Shown: positions 32,596-42,330 of the stretch, piece after piece
How positions within the stretch are numbered: position 1 is the first letter of the stretch
Layout: every line of letters begins with the position of its first letter
Source of the DNA: Lucinisca nassula
Lineage: Eukaryota > Mollusca > Bivalvia > Lucinida > Lucinidae
Reading direction: 5' to 3'
DNA: 64,000 nucleotides
Assembly (NCBI GenBank): GCA_963580285.1
Contig: OY757011.1
Location: 1,020,501-1,084,500 of the forward strand
Made by a program: the position numbers and the translations under genes
Notes under the pieces: generated by a model
What the model was told of the DNA's origin: nothing
The model's database searches: none
Seen by the model: only the letters and a program-made list of their open reading frames with translations

Positions 32596-33137
32596 TTGTT
32601 TGATTTGAGGTTTAACGTCCCCATCAACACTGTAAAGGTTTTTTTTGGAGGGGGGGTTGGGTTTTACGGCCCTTTCAAGATTATTTCACTCATATCGAGC
32701 CGATCGTTCATTAGAGGTGGACAAAAACCGGAGTACCCGGAGAAAAACCACCTGACCTTCCGTTGCAGAACTTGGCGTCTCACACGTGGCCCGAGCAAGG
32801 CTCGAACCTACGGCGGTGAGAGACCTAATGACTAAGAGTCAGTGCTCTTATCCACTAGGCCACGGAGGCCCACACTGTAAAGGTCATTCTGGAGATGTTG
32901 CTTCCAATTTTGTGGGCCTTTTACCCAACACTGAGATGAAATGACATCTCAAGCCCTGTTGCCCAATGAAACCAATAGGGCTTATAAGCATGGACTGTCC
33001 GACTCGTGCTCATCGCTTTGCCTGGGCAGGCCTAGATCCACTAAGTGGTTTACCAGTACTCGTGTGCAGGTCGGATTCAGCTCTGCGTGGAAGCATCATG
33101 CAGCCCATATATTTCTTCAAGCCCCGATGGGCGGGGA
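32596..33137 (-). mobile_element. SINE-like repeat, family I, split by another SINE
   Basis: The tail part (plus strand GATTTGAGGTTTAACGTCCC) and the body (GGTCATTCTGGAGATGTTGC to AAGCCCCGATGGGCGGGGA) lie on either side of 32637-32872. Confidence 0.7.
32637..32872 (-). mobile_element. tRNA-derived SINE with a CTCCGGGTACTCCGG central domain (MetaSINE-like)
   Basis: Minus strand: GGGCCTCCGTGGCCTAGTGG (A box region), GGTTCGAGCC (B box), then TTTTTCTCCGGGTACTCCGG and a poly-A tail (plus-strand T-run at 32637). ACACTGTAAAGGT flanks it on both sides (about 32624-32636 and 32872-32884), a 13-bp target duplication. I recall the central domain as that of the MetaSINE superfamily; this should be checked. 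Confidence 0.78.
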
Positions 33138-33340
33138 CCGTAGAGTAGGCTGTAGAGACCAGCTGTTCAGACAAACTGACAACAGACCAAAGCTGGTGCT
33201 ATCTGAGCCTATCTCCCTATAATCTCCGCAAGATCACTGCAATTCAACTGAGCTAAAAAGTGAAAGTTACTTATTAAAGAAAATATGGTTTAAGCTTGGA
33301 GAGCACAAAATGCTAATAGAACAAATAAACAGGCTCAAAC

Positions 33341-33428
33341 TTTATCCTACAGAACATGATAACCCTACCTTGCAAACAGTGTAGATCCAGATCAGATGGC
33401 TTCTGTCTGGTCAGGATCTACACCATTT
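33341..33428. mobile_element. MITE family A fragment
   Basis: TTTATCCTACAGAACATGAT to CAGGATCTACACC; the palindrome tip is mostly deleted and the right third is absent. Confidence 0.6.
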
Positions 33429-33471
33429 TCAAAATGAAAAAATAGATCATATCAATTAATCTTATGATTAC

Positions 33472-33597
33472 CTTTGCCCTATCCGTTGATTCAGCCTCTG
33501 GGCCATTTAAACTGTTAGGGCACTCTTTAGATACTACACACAGGAACTCAGCATGATCCTCTGAGCCATAGTTGTACTGAGAACCAATGTTGATCAA
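33472..33597 (-). CDS. KCTD5: KCTD2/5/17-type BTB protein, coding exon 5
   Basis: Minus strand, 42 codons in phase 0, from acceptor TTTCAG (33598-33603) to donor GTAATC (33471-33466). It contains [20 protein letters not shown] and VVSKE, aligning with the vertebrate KCTD5 segment [20 protein letters not shown]. This C-terminal domain follows the BTB domain and, in the vertebrate proteins, contributes to the pentamer and to substrate binding. The acceptor and the first 24 bases of this exon are copied four more times in the intron just upstream (see the 58-bp repeat). Confidence 0.93.
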
Positions 33598-33864
33598 CTG
33601 AAATAAAGGGTGGAACATTAGAGTTGATCCAGTACTGAGAACCAATGTTGATCAACTGAAATAAACGGTGGAACATTAGAGTTGATCCAGTACTGAGAAC
33701 CAATGTTGATCAACTGAAATAAACGGTGGAACATTAGAGTTGATCCAGTACTGAAAACCAATGTTGATCAACTGAAATAAACAGTGGAACATTAGAGTTG
33801 ATCCAGTACTGAGAACCAATGTTGATCAACTGAAATAAACGGTGGAACATTAGAGTTGATCCAT
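33577..33864 (-). repeat. 58-bp tandem repeat containing the exon 5 splice acceptor
   Basis: Five copies of TTGATCAACTGAAATAAA start at 33590, 33648, 33706, 33764 and 33822, exactly 58 bp apart. On the minus strand each unit is an acceptor (TTTATTTCAG) plus the first 24 bases of exon 5 plus 24 bases of intron. Only the copy at 33574-33597 continues into the real exon. Extra potential exon starts are at 33655, 33713, 33771 and 33829. Confidence 0.95.
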
Positions 33865-33889
33865 AAGAAAAAGGCCCTCAGTATTCATC

Positions 33890-34275
33890 ATGCTATATAG
33901 AGGATCTTGTATGAGTGTTCATATCTTACTGAATTTATTAAAAAAATTGAGGAAAAAGGATAAAATGAGAGGCTTCACCAAGCATTTTATGTGCTTATCC
34001 TGGATGAGTTTAATAATTTTAATAATACATGAGCATGAATGCAAGATTCTATTTATCATATGACATTTAAAATGAATTCATTCATGATTGTTTTACAAAA
34101 ATGTCAATATTCTGCCATTAGTAAATGTGACTTCGTTAAAGACATCATAAAAGTAACGTTACAGGGCGTACCTAAATAATTTGCATATTTACTCCCCTAG
34201 TTGGTTATCTAATTTATTACATGGCGTTATTTCATTCTCAGACGCAACGTTGTATGATAAATTCTTTAAATGAAT
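33890..34275. mobile_element. Element N1: palindrome joined to a TIR-bounded segment
   Basis: Arms around 33895-34050 pair GAGGATCTTGTATGAG with ATGAATGCAAGATTCT and TTATTAAA with TTTAATAA. Then ATTTATCATATGACATTT faces the complement of ACGTTGTATGATAAAT (34247-34262). Confidence 0.6.
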
Positions 34276-34316
34276 GCATGTATTCAGCCAACTAAAAGGG
34301 CTAGACACATGACATT

Positions 34317-34611
34317 GTTTGTTTGATTTGAGGTTTAACATCCCCGTCAACACTGTATAGGTCATTTTGGAGATGTTGCTTCTACTTTTGTGGGACTTTT
34401 ACCCGACAATGAGCTGAAATGACATCTCAAGCCCTGCCGCCCTATGAATCCAAAAGGTTTATAAGCATGGACGGTCCGACTCGCACCGATTTGCCTGAGC
34501 AGGCTTAGATCCTCTAAGTGGTTTACCAGTACTTGTGTGCAGGCCGGATTCAGCTCTGCATGGAAGCATCATGCAGCCCATTTATTTCTTCTAGCCTCAA
34601 TGGGCGGGGAC
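34317..34611 (-). mobile_element. SINE-like repeat, family I
   Basis: Complete-looking copy; plus strand GTTTGATTTGAGGTTTAACA to CCTCAATGGGCGGGGACTG. Confidence 0.65.
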
Positions 34612-34979
34612 TGAGATAAATTTCTGTGTTCTTTCATACAAATTTGGACAAGTCAGTGTCCATGTAACAAGATCTGTTGTCATCAAACGGAAGATTAACA
34701 GCTCACATGCAGTCTTTAAAACAAAACTTTTATGACTTTGATTACAAAACTTTTATGACTTTGACTTCAGAGGTGTAGTGTTTAATAAAACATTGGGTCA
34801 TTACCACTACCAATATAACAAATTGAATTTTAAAAAGAGCCATTACAAGTCAGGGTAGCTCATCTGTTTTGTAACTTGTGTACCAATGTTTCAATATTAG
34901 CATATTGAAAGCTTGACAGCTTTTAGACAAAGTGTTCTTGCCAAGAGTCAGTCAATGTTTGCAGAATTATCAAATTTAT

Positions 34980-35530
34980 AGAATTTTGTTGCAAAACTGT
35001 AAAGTGAGTCTGGCATAACCCTGAAGATTGGTGATATGGAGCAGAAGTTTAAAATTTTACATGGTTATATTCCAAACAGAAAAAGGAAATGACCAGTGGT
35101 TGTAAAGATGTGCGCTTTTAAAAAGACTTTAAAAACTTTGAAGTGTGACCCAATTCATGCCCCTAAGCCTCACCTCACCCTAGGGCCTGACCCTGGTGCC
35201 TGATGTTATGGAATACATGTACAAGCTTACTCTATTATATGATTATACTGCAAATTGAAAAAAGTATCTGCCCAGTAGTAACTGAGGTTTTACCTATTTC
35301 TTAAAAATATACTTTGTTATATAACTCTTAAAGGAGTGTGACCTAGTTCTTGACCCCTAGGTCTCACACCAAGGCCTGACCTTCATGCGGTTTTCCAGAA
35401 TAAAAGTTACCCTATTATATGAATATATTACAAAGGTACATGTAAAAGGGACCTGGCCAGTGGTTGTTGTGATATAACTTTTAGAAAACTTTGTCATAAA
35501 TTTTTGCATACAGTGTGACACTGATGCCAG
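34980..35530. repeat. Diverged array of about 185-bp units in intron 4
   Basis: Two to three units carry GTGACC(C/T)A, CTGACC(C/T)T, TACCCTATTATATGAATATA (or ACTCTATTATATGATTATAC) and GGCCAGTGGTTGT. The segment 34612-34979 before it is unassigned. Confidence 0.5.
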
Positions 35531-35675
35531 CACAGCAATGACAACATTAGCTCTCCTATACTTTTCCACAGGCAAGCTAAACACATGAGGACTAAAACTG
35601 ACTAAACAAAAGACATAATACTGATCTTTCTTACAGATGAGCCAAAAAGCAAAGGATTTCTCAGGACAAGCTTAC

Positions 35676-35771
35676 TTGTTCAAATTTCCAGCCATCTGAC
35701 ATAGTTGAAACCATCTGAGTTAATTCCTCTTCTGAACACTGTAGCACTCTATATACATTCTTCATATATGT
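35676..35771 (-). CDS. KCTD5: KCTD2/5/17-type BTB protein, coding exon 4
   Basis: Minus strand, 32 codons, phase 0 at both ends, between acceptor CTTTTCAG (35772-35779) and donor GTAAGC (35675-35670). It encodes [20 protein letters not shown] followed by SDGWKFEQ. Vertebrate KCTD5 has [28 protein letters not shown] here, so identity is nearly complete. The exon lies in a short open frame and is recognisable only by homology and its splice sites. Confidence 0.95.
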
Positions 35772-35789
35772 CTGAAAAGAAAGATACAT

Positions 35790-36054
35790 CACGAACAGGC
35801 ACCATATAATTTGACCTTCTTGAACCCCACTTTTATATAGTACCGGTAAAACTGGAGTTTACAGTGTTAAACGTTATTTTTCTTATTTCTTCTCCTAAAT
35901 AAAGATTGTGGGTACTAATGTGTACCCACAAACTATATTTTGGGCAGAAATATGAAAAACATCACATTTTTTTCATCTTAACGTTTTTTTTTTGTTTTTT
36001 TTTTCGGTGGTAAAATTTACAATGTATTTGTATAGGCTGCTTTCATAATGATAA
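35790..36054. mobile_element. MITE family B, worn
   Basis: CATCACGAACAGGCACCATA left, CCCACTTTTATATAGTACC, a shortened palindrome (GATTGTGGGTACTAATGTGT), and GGCTGCTTTCATAATGATA right. Confidence 0.7.
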
Positions 36055-36137
36055 ACTGAACTAGAGCTGAGTAAAACTAACAATAAAACCTGTGCAACCA
36101 TCAACGTAGCCACAGATAAGAGGGGGTATCCACATAC

Positions 36138-36310
36138 TACAGTAAAACCTCCACAAATGGCCACCTCTGTTTAGCAGCCACCTCTCTTCAGCAGCCATAA
36201 TAATTCCTCCCATAGCATTTTACTATATATTTAATCTCTGCTCAGCAGCCACCTCTCTCCTCCAGCCAGCAGCCACTTTACCAAATCTAAATTCCCTCTA
36301 CTAAACAGCC
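36138..36310. mobile_element. Tc1/mariner-like MITE with internal AGCAGCCACCTCTC repeats
   Basis: The left end is TACAGTAAAACCTCC; AGCAGCCACCTCT appears three times. The right end is unclear (AACAGCCAGAGTAAAC). Confidence 0.5.
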
Positions 36311-37014
36311 AGAGTAAACTCAATAGCTAAAACTCGGATGTAAAAATAGGAATTTCTCTTCTGGTGTATTTATTTATTTCAAAATTTATTTTTCTCAAAA
36401 CTACCATTGTGATATCTGCATAAATACAATATAAGCAAGTGAAAAGAAACATAAATGATGGTGAGGTGACAGATGACACCTCTCCATCATTTATTTTTCT
36501 TTTAGTACATCCATGCTGAGCTGTCTTCAATAATCACTATTTTTTGTCTGTTTTTGAGGGATCCGGCAAATGTTAATGCAATGAAATAACCATGGATGAT
36601 CGTTGTTCTTGCATAAATTACGAATCCGACAGCAAATTTTGACAAAAACGCCCAAAAGCTCCATATAAAATCCATATAAACTGTTCAAATGCGATAGGCA
36701 AACCAAAATGGCGGCCAGTTCAGAATGTTGTTTACAATGACGTTGTCATGCAGTGACATCATCATAGAACTCTAAAGCGCTACGTTCAGGGCAATAACGT
36801 TACGGCGCTCAACGAAACGTAAACAAAGCAAGCCCTGTCTTGTGATATCAAAAGTTCAAAATCTATGTTCAAACAGCACGCGAATTTCATGATTTGAACA
36901 TGGTTTTTGCTGTTTGAGCACGGCTTTCGGTCCATTTGACAATGGCTGCAAACAGCCATGCACATAGGTATTTATGCAAGAACACACATTATTTTATGTT
37001 CTTTTGTAATGTTT
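36311..37014. other. Mostly unassigned intron 3 sequence
   Basis: A small hairpin (AAATGATGG.GAGGTG... / CACCTCTCCATCATTT, 36453-36495) is the only structure seen. The segment resumes after the family C element at 37244. Confidence 0.4.
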
Positions 37015-37243
37015 TTAATCCTTTTTGTACCAAATTGAATCTTCCTCCTTATGTATACCTGGAGTCCATTTCAAAATTCAGGGGTGTCAGGTTGTTTTTT
37101 TCTTCAAAATTTATTAGGAAAATGACTGAACTTATAGCAACCAGTGAAGGCCCTGATCAGAGGCCGTGTTCTGCGGCATCTGATCTGGCCCTGCACTGTC
37201 TGCCAAGAACCCCTTTTGGTGTTTCCGGTACTAAATGGGTTAA
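37015..37243. mobile_element. MITE family C, copy C5
   Basis: TTAA-TCCTTTTTGTACCAAAT left and CCGGTACTAAATGGG-TTAA right; palindrome tip GGCCGTGTTCTGCGGC. Confidence 0.82.
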
Positions 37244-37407
37244 TGCAAGAATATAATGTTTCACCATCTGACATCATAGAATCGTAAAGTGACATCATAA
37301 AACAACAGCTTGTTTTTGTTTTATTCTCTTCTCCATGGTTTGTTGCTGAATATGTCACGCTTCTTTTCTATTGCCTATATACAGTAGGTGCGCTGTGTTA
37401 GAATGAA

Positions 37408-37725
37408 TTTTATCATATGACCACGTCTGAGGGTGTAATAATGCCATGTAATATTTTCGATAATCCACTAGTGGATTAAATATGCAAATTGGGTAGATAT
37501 GTCGTTTACATTACATGTACGACAGCGCGTTTACAATTGGCGGAATACTGACATTTTTGTAAACAATCGTGAATAAAATGCGTTTTTAGTGTCATATGAT
37601 AAATAGAATCTTGCATTTGTGCACATGTATTATTGAATTTATTAAACTCTTTGAGGAAAACCTCAACTCGTTTAATAAATTTAATAATACATGAACACTC
37701 ATGTAAGATCCTCTATGTAAATTAT
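37408..37725. mobile_element. Element N2: TIR-bounded segment joined to a palindrome
   Basis: TTTATCATATGAC (37409) and GTCATATGATAAA (37591) are exact inverted repeats. The palindrome 37605-37720 pairs ATTATTGAATTTATTAAAC with GTTTAATAAATTTAATAAT. The order is reversed relative to N1. Confidence 0.7.
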
Positions 37726-37799
37726 ACTGATCCAGTAGGTTTATATACATGAGACAATATATTTCATACATGTAATTCAATAAATACCAAATGAAAGGT

Positions 37800-37995
37800 A
37801 TCCTAATGATCCTAAGTATTGGGACAGGCAGGCCTAGGCAAACAGTGTAGACCAAGATCAGACTGAAGGAGTAATCTGATCAGGGTCTACATCATTTGCC
37901 ATTCCTTCTCCACTTTATGGACTCTTTGTTAGATTGCAAAACAAACCCGTTAAAATTTTAGAATTAGAGCAAGTCCTCGAGGTGTCCTAATTTTT
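37800..37995. mobile_element. Family E repeat
   Basis: CCTAAGTATTGGGACAGGC, a palindrome tip CTGAAGGAGTAATC, then GAATTAGAGCAAGTCCTC. Confidence 0.65.
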
Positions 37996-38056
37996 GGGGA
38001 TTTTCACGGTATTTCAAATCTTTGATTATCCCTACACGGTTCAAAAGTCTCCATAC

Positions 38057-38148
38057 CTGGTTCTGTTTGGCATCTCTCTCCCGTATTCTATCTTTCACAA
38101 GTTTTATTAAGTCTGTTATATTGTAAAATTCTGCTTCTTCTAAAACAC
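38057..38148 (-). CDS. KCTD5: KCTD2/5/17-type BTB protein, coding exon 3
   Basis: Minus strand, 92 bases, from acceptor CTTTTCAG (38149-38156) to donor GTATGG (38056-38051). It takes one base from exon 2 to complete a glycine codon and then encodes [20 protein letters not shown] and [10 protein letters not shown], matching KCTD5 [20 protein letters not shown]. This is the end of the BTB domain and the start of the linker. The acceptor is preceded by a (TTGA)n microsatellite where the branch point should be. Confidence 0.95.
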
Positions 38149-38160
38149 CTGAAAAGAATG

Positions 38161-38193
38161 TCAATCATTCAATCAATCAATCAATCAATCAAT
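38161..38193. repeat. (AATC)n microsatellite at the exon 3 branch-point region
   Basis: Six or seven units of AATC on the plus strand, which is TTGA on the minus strand, lie 12-45 bases upstream of the exon 3 acceptor. Confidence 0.9.
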
Positions 38194-38247
38194 TTTGGAA
38201 TCTGACTCATTACGAGAACACACCCCTGCACTAAAATAGGGTCTTTC

Positions 38248-38476
38248 TTAACCCTTTTTGTACCAAATGGAATCTTCCTCCTTATATATAACAGGAGTTC
38301 ATTTAAAAATTTAGGGGTGTCAGGCTGTGTTTTCTTCAAATTCTATTTGGAAAATAGCTGAACTTTTAGCAAACAGTGGAGGCCCTGATCAGAAACCGCA
38401 TTCTGTGGCATCTGATCTGGGCCTGCACTGTTTGCCAGGGTACCCACTTGGGGTTTTCTGGTACTAAATGGGTTAA
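38248..38476. mobile_element. MITE family C, copy C6
   Basis: TTAA-CCCTTTTTGTACCAAATG left and CTGGTACTAAATGGG-TTAA right. Confidence 0.85.
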
Positions 38477-38585
38477 CTCTAGAACTGGCATTTTCTAGAT
38501 AAACATTTCGATATTTTCCTTATTTCCGGTCTGAATAGAGATTGTTTGTGCTCGTTATAGCTGCCTCATTGAGACGGTTCCTATA

Positions 38586-38836
38586 GTGCGAACAATTTGA
38601 CCTGAGACTGACCTTTATGTTAGGAATAAATTAGTCAATGCTTTCGCCTAATACATTGGCTTTCGTAACTTCTCGTGAATTTTCGGCATCACGTGAATAG
38701 CGGCCCATTTACCGACCTCTATGTATTGTATAACAGTATTGCCATCTTCGAAAAACGGCGAAGATAAATATATGCATTCAGTTGGGTATGAAATTATGTT
38801 AATAGAGTTCACCAGCATCAGGTCAATTTGTTCCAA
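38586..38836. mobile_element. Small TIR element V inside the family B palindrome
   Basis: GTGCGAACAATTTGACCTGA and the complement of TCAGGTCAATTTGTTCCAA form imperfect inverted repeats. CTATA lies on both sides (38581-38585 and 38837-38841). No coding sequence is recognised inside. Confidence 0.65.
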
Positions 38837-39033
38837 CTATACAAAGTACCCACAATCTATGTTTTTTACAAAAAATAAGGAAAATAATAAGCCCCTTAAA
38901 TCCCACTTCTTTCTATATAAAGTGGGGTTTAGAGGGGTGTTTCACTGCACAGTCTTGCTAACATGATGGATAGATTGGTTTGCTTGCTTAAATGACTGAT
39001 TGATCAATCAATTAATCAATAAAGCAAATTAAA

Positions 39034-39791
39034 CTAGAGAAAGCGACCAGTGGGTGACGTATACCCCCGGCCAGTGCCACACTCTAATATATCTTTCGAG
39101 CTTAATTGTATGTAATATGGAAGCTATAAGAATCTATAAATGTGCTTGTAAAAGCTAAACCAAAGATAATATTTCTATATGGACCAAGGGATGGAGGGCA
39201 TCAAAGTTACTGAAGCAGTAGGGTGGGGTATGCATTAATGAAGTATTTGGACGGATGGGGTAAGCATCATTGAAATATTTGGACTGGTATGCAAGATCGA
39301 TGCAAGTATCAATCGGATTTGTCTTTTGAGTTTAGGACAATCAGGGATCTATAAACTTTGTCATAAAAGTTTAACGAAATGTAAAATTTCTAAGTCTGTG
39401 ACATTGACCTCAAGGCCACTGTGGGGGATGGGACATACATCAATGAAATCTTTAGACCAGTATGTAACTTCAGTGTAAGTATCAACTAAATCTATCGAAG
39501 GGTTCAGAAGATACAATCTCTTAGAAACTTTGACGTAAAACTTTAACCAAACATAAAATTTCTAAGTCTGTGACCTTGAACCCAAGGTCACTGTGGGGGT
39601 GGGGACATGCATCAATGAAATCTTTGAACTAGTATGTAACTTCAGTGTAAGTATCAACTAAATCTATCAAAGGGTTCAGAAGATACAATCTCTTAGAAAC
39701 TTTGACGTAAAACTTTAACCAAAATGTTAAACGGACAGACTAAAAAAAAACTATATACCCCCATAGCATACTTTGTATGCGGGGGGTATAA
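39034..39791 (+). mobile_element. Helitron-like hairpin-ended array element (family X)
   Basis: CTAGAGAAAGCGACCAGTGG, preceded by A, starts it. Three units of about 150-180 bp contain TCTGTGACCTTGAACCCAAG, GGGGACATGCATCAATGAAA and ACTTCAGTGTAAGTATCAAC. After AACGGACAGAC the hairpin ATACCCCCATAGCATACTTTGTATGCGG ends in GGGGGTATAA followed by T. The ends match F and W in plan. Confidence 0.7.
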
Positions 39792-39796
39792 TTATA

Positions 39797-40043
39797 TACA
39801 GTAAAATTCTGCTATTAATACCAGCTAAAATTAAGACTATTTCTGCTCTCAAAAGCGTATTTTACATGTTCAGCTGTTCTTTCTTTGAGTTTTCTACATC
39901 CGTAGTCCTCTAGAATTGGACCACCTTTGGCAGAGTCCTCTTAAAGGTGACCACCTTTGGGACTGTTCAAAAGTGGTCTTCAAGACCACTTTTGAAGACC
40001 ACTTTTGAATAGTCCCAAAGGTGGTCTTAATATATGAATTTTA
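39797..40043. mobile_element. Tc1/mariner-like MITE, family S, with a long palindrome
   Basis: TACAGTAAAATTCTGCTATT left. The interior pairs GACCACCTTTGGGACTGTTC with its complement, with CAAAAGTGGTCTTCAAGACC at the tip. The right end is worn (TATATGAATTTTAGT). Confidence 0.65.
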
Positions 40044-40047
40044 GTTT

Positions 40048-40341
40048 TGTTTTTGTTTGTATTGGAGTTTAATGGCCAGGTCAACACTATTTAGGTCACA
40101 CTTTTTATTATCCACACTTTTCCTGGGCAAACTTATACGCAAGCGGTTAACAAGTACAGTGCACATTCTTTCCCTAGAAACTGACAACTGCCCTTCTTGA
40201 ATCAGCGGATGGGAGAGAGTGACTGTAGTAAAGATTTCATGATCAGTCTCCACGAAAGAATGTTGCCGACCCTGGCAGGTATCGACCCTGCTTTCTGATA
40301 ACCTGTCAGACGTGCATCTGATTGAGCTACTGAGGCTGGCA
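40048..40341 (-). mobile_element. tRNA-derived SINE, family J
   Basis: Minus strand: CCAGCCTCAGTAGCTCAATC (A box), GGTCGATACC (B box), body GAAAGAATGTG..., and the 3' tail TTAAACTCCAATACAAACAA. Confidence 0.75.
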
Positions 40342-40514
40342 GGAATTTTAGTGTATGCATTTTTTTTGTAAGACCATTTTATATGGAAAATCACAGACTG
40401 TGACACTGGCAAAAAGTGCAGTCAGAGATTTTCTGATAAGAACTTCCTCTGTTTGCATAAAGTTCAAGCCAATTTCTAAACCAATTTCTAAAACCAACTC
40501 AGCCTTACAGTCAC

Positions 40515-40985
40515 ACCTTTGAAATCTCGAACGGCCTCCTGGTACATGTACCTACAAGGCAGAGGATTCCATTCTGTAGAAAATGTAGGTGGCATCAAAA
40601 TATTATTCAACAACTCTAATATCTTCGAGACCATGAAAATTTGTCGAGATTGGGTTAGTGGGAACTACTGAGATTTATTCACAGGGCCAAGTCATGGCAA
40701 CAGATATAAGGTAAGTATTGTGTGATAAGTGAAGGATAGTTTTCCTTATTGCTCTGGTGAGGCGGTTCTAATGAGTACCCACAACACAGGTTTTATGGAG
40801 AACTGACAAAAACTATCTTCCAATTTTCACAAAATACTTACCTTATATGTTGCTATGTTTCGGGGCTCATATGAGTACGTCTTTACGATCTTGTATGAAA
40901 TAAAGGTATATTGTGCGTATTCATTAGAATCGCCTCATTAGGAACAATTTTTTTTACTTTAAGAGTAGACCCCTACCGATTAAAG
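40515..40985. mobile_element. Worn fragments of a mariner-like MITE and of family B
   Basis: CTCGAGA-type Q-like pieces at 40535-40690 and family B palindrome pieces (GGCGGTTCTAATGAGTACCC at 40752; TTCATTAGAATCGCC at 40920) are separated by other sequence. No clean ends. Confidence 0.4.
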
Positions 40986-41029
40986 GGACAAAAAATGATT
41001 TCAGCCTTCACTGAAGGTGTATTAATTCC

Positions 41030-41305
41030 CCTGTTAATGAGTCTATTTAATGAACAGCCCTCCAAAACCCTGTTTATGTAGAGAAAACTAAGGTTTATGG
41101 GATACATATTATTTTTCATTATCTGCTCCAGGATATATTGTGGGTACGCAATGGAACTGCCTCAGAGTTGGTTCTAATGAGCACCCACAACCTATGTATG
41201 CAGTATAAATAAGAAAAATATCACAATTTTTCATCAGAAAAATAACCATTCTGGAGATATGAAAGTATGCGCTATGTTACACTGGTGTCATATTGTGATG
41301 CATGT
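41030..41305. mobile_element. MITE family B2, inverted
   Basis: CCTGTTTATGTAGAGAAAAC, palindrome GGGTACGCAATGGAACTGCC, TTTTTCATCAGAAAAATAAC and GTTACACTGGTGTCATATTG. Confidence 0.7.
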
Positions 41306-41401
41306 ATTTCCCTCAGACAGGGATACAGACTAACAGGCACCCAGTCACCCAAAGGTCCTTAATTTTTGCCTGGGCGCATAAGTTTTGAATAAAAATGCCT
41401 A

Positions 41402-41614
41402 TTAACCCTTACCTTGCTGAATATTCATTTAAGCCCCTCCCATTTCTGTCTATCAACCAATCAAATTACTTGATGTAATTTATTCCTACAAATTCATAAA
41501 CTGAATGCCATACAGTGTAGATCCTGATCAGATGGCTTCTTCAGAAGCCATCTGATCTGGATCTACACTGTTTGCAAAGATAGGGGTTGGTGTGAAGCGC
41601 AAGATAAGGGTTAA
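41402..41614. mobile_element. MITE family A, copy A7
   Basis: TTAA-CCCTTACCTTGCTGAA to GCAAGATAAGGG-TTAA; palindrome tip GGCTTCTTCAGAAGCC. Its right TTAA is also the left TTAA of element D1. Confidence 0.88.
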
Positions 41615-42250
41615 CCCTTTACCACTCAGGGATTTTGTGAATTTCGCTGATTTTCACAGTGTTGCACCTGACAGCAACTTCAACTAGCCATTGTTTCATA
41701 ATGGATGGTCTGTTTTACACCAAACCCGGTATGAATGTTCATTGGACAGTAGCCTTTCAAATGCAACCTTTCATGACTTGATCACTGTTGTCATGGTAAA
41801 GAGGGGGCATCTCAAAGTTGGCAAAAAGTGTGTTTTCACATGAATTTTTGACCACATTTTAATCTTCACACAGCTGTCAAGGCAACAATTAAGGTGTTTG
41901 GCACTGGCCGTTTTCACTGTTTGCAGCATGATTTATCAGCATCAATTTTCAGGCATTTTTGACCCCAGACGCCCTCAGATATAAATTTTAGCGGCCGGTT
42001 TGGTCATACACCCAAAATTTTTCAGGATGTGAGGGGGGCGCTGCCCCCCTTCAATCCCCCCAAGGAATATTTTTAGGGGGAGGCGTGCGAAAAAAAAGGT
42101 CACTTTTTTGCCCAACAAATCCTGAAGTAAACATAACCATCCAGCTAGAAATAAAGATTTTAGGTGCTTCTGGGGCTAAAAATGGGGCGGTGGGGGGGGG
42201 GGGGGGGGAGCAGACACGTAAAAACACGTATCTGAGTGGGAAAGGGTTAA
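41611..42250. mobile_element. TTAA/CCC element family D, copy D1 (640 bp)
   Basis: TTAA-CCCTTTACCACTCAGGG and the complement CTGAGTGGGAAAGGG-TTAA. The interior has GGCGCTGCCCCCC and a pure G-run (42195-42208 region). The second copy is at 52544-53182. No transposase is seen, so it is a non-autonomous piggyBac-like element. Confidence 0.88.
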
Positions 42251-42330
42251 CTTAATGTAAAATTTGGATTTACTGCAGTCTGGGAACCTAAAGTAAAATG
42301 CTTAGTCTGTATCCCTGCTCAGTGTATTAC

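Larger units (their letters stand above)
38205..38966. mobile_element. MITE family B split by two later insertions
   Basis: CATTACGAGAACACACCCCT at the left and ACAGTCTTGCTAACATGATG at the right bound family B blocks (TGCTCGTTATAGCTGCCTC, CCCACTTCTTTCTATATAAA). Element C6 (38248-38476) and element V (38586-38836) lie inside. Confidence 0.75.
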
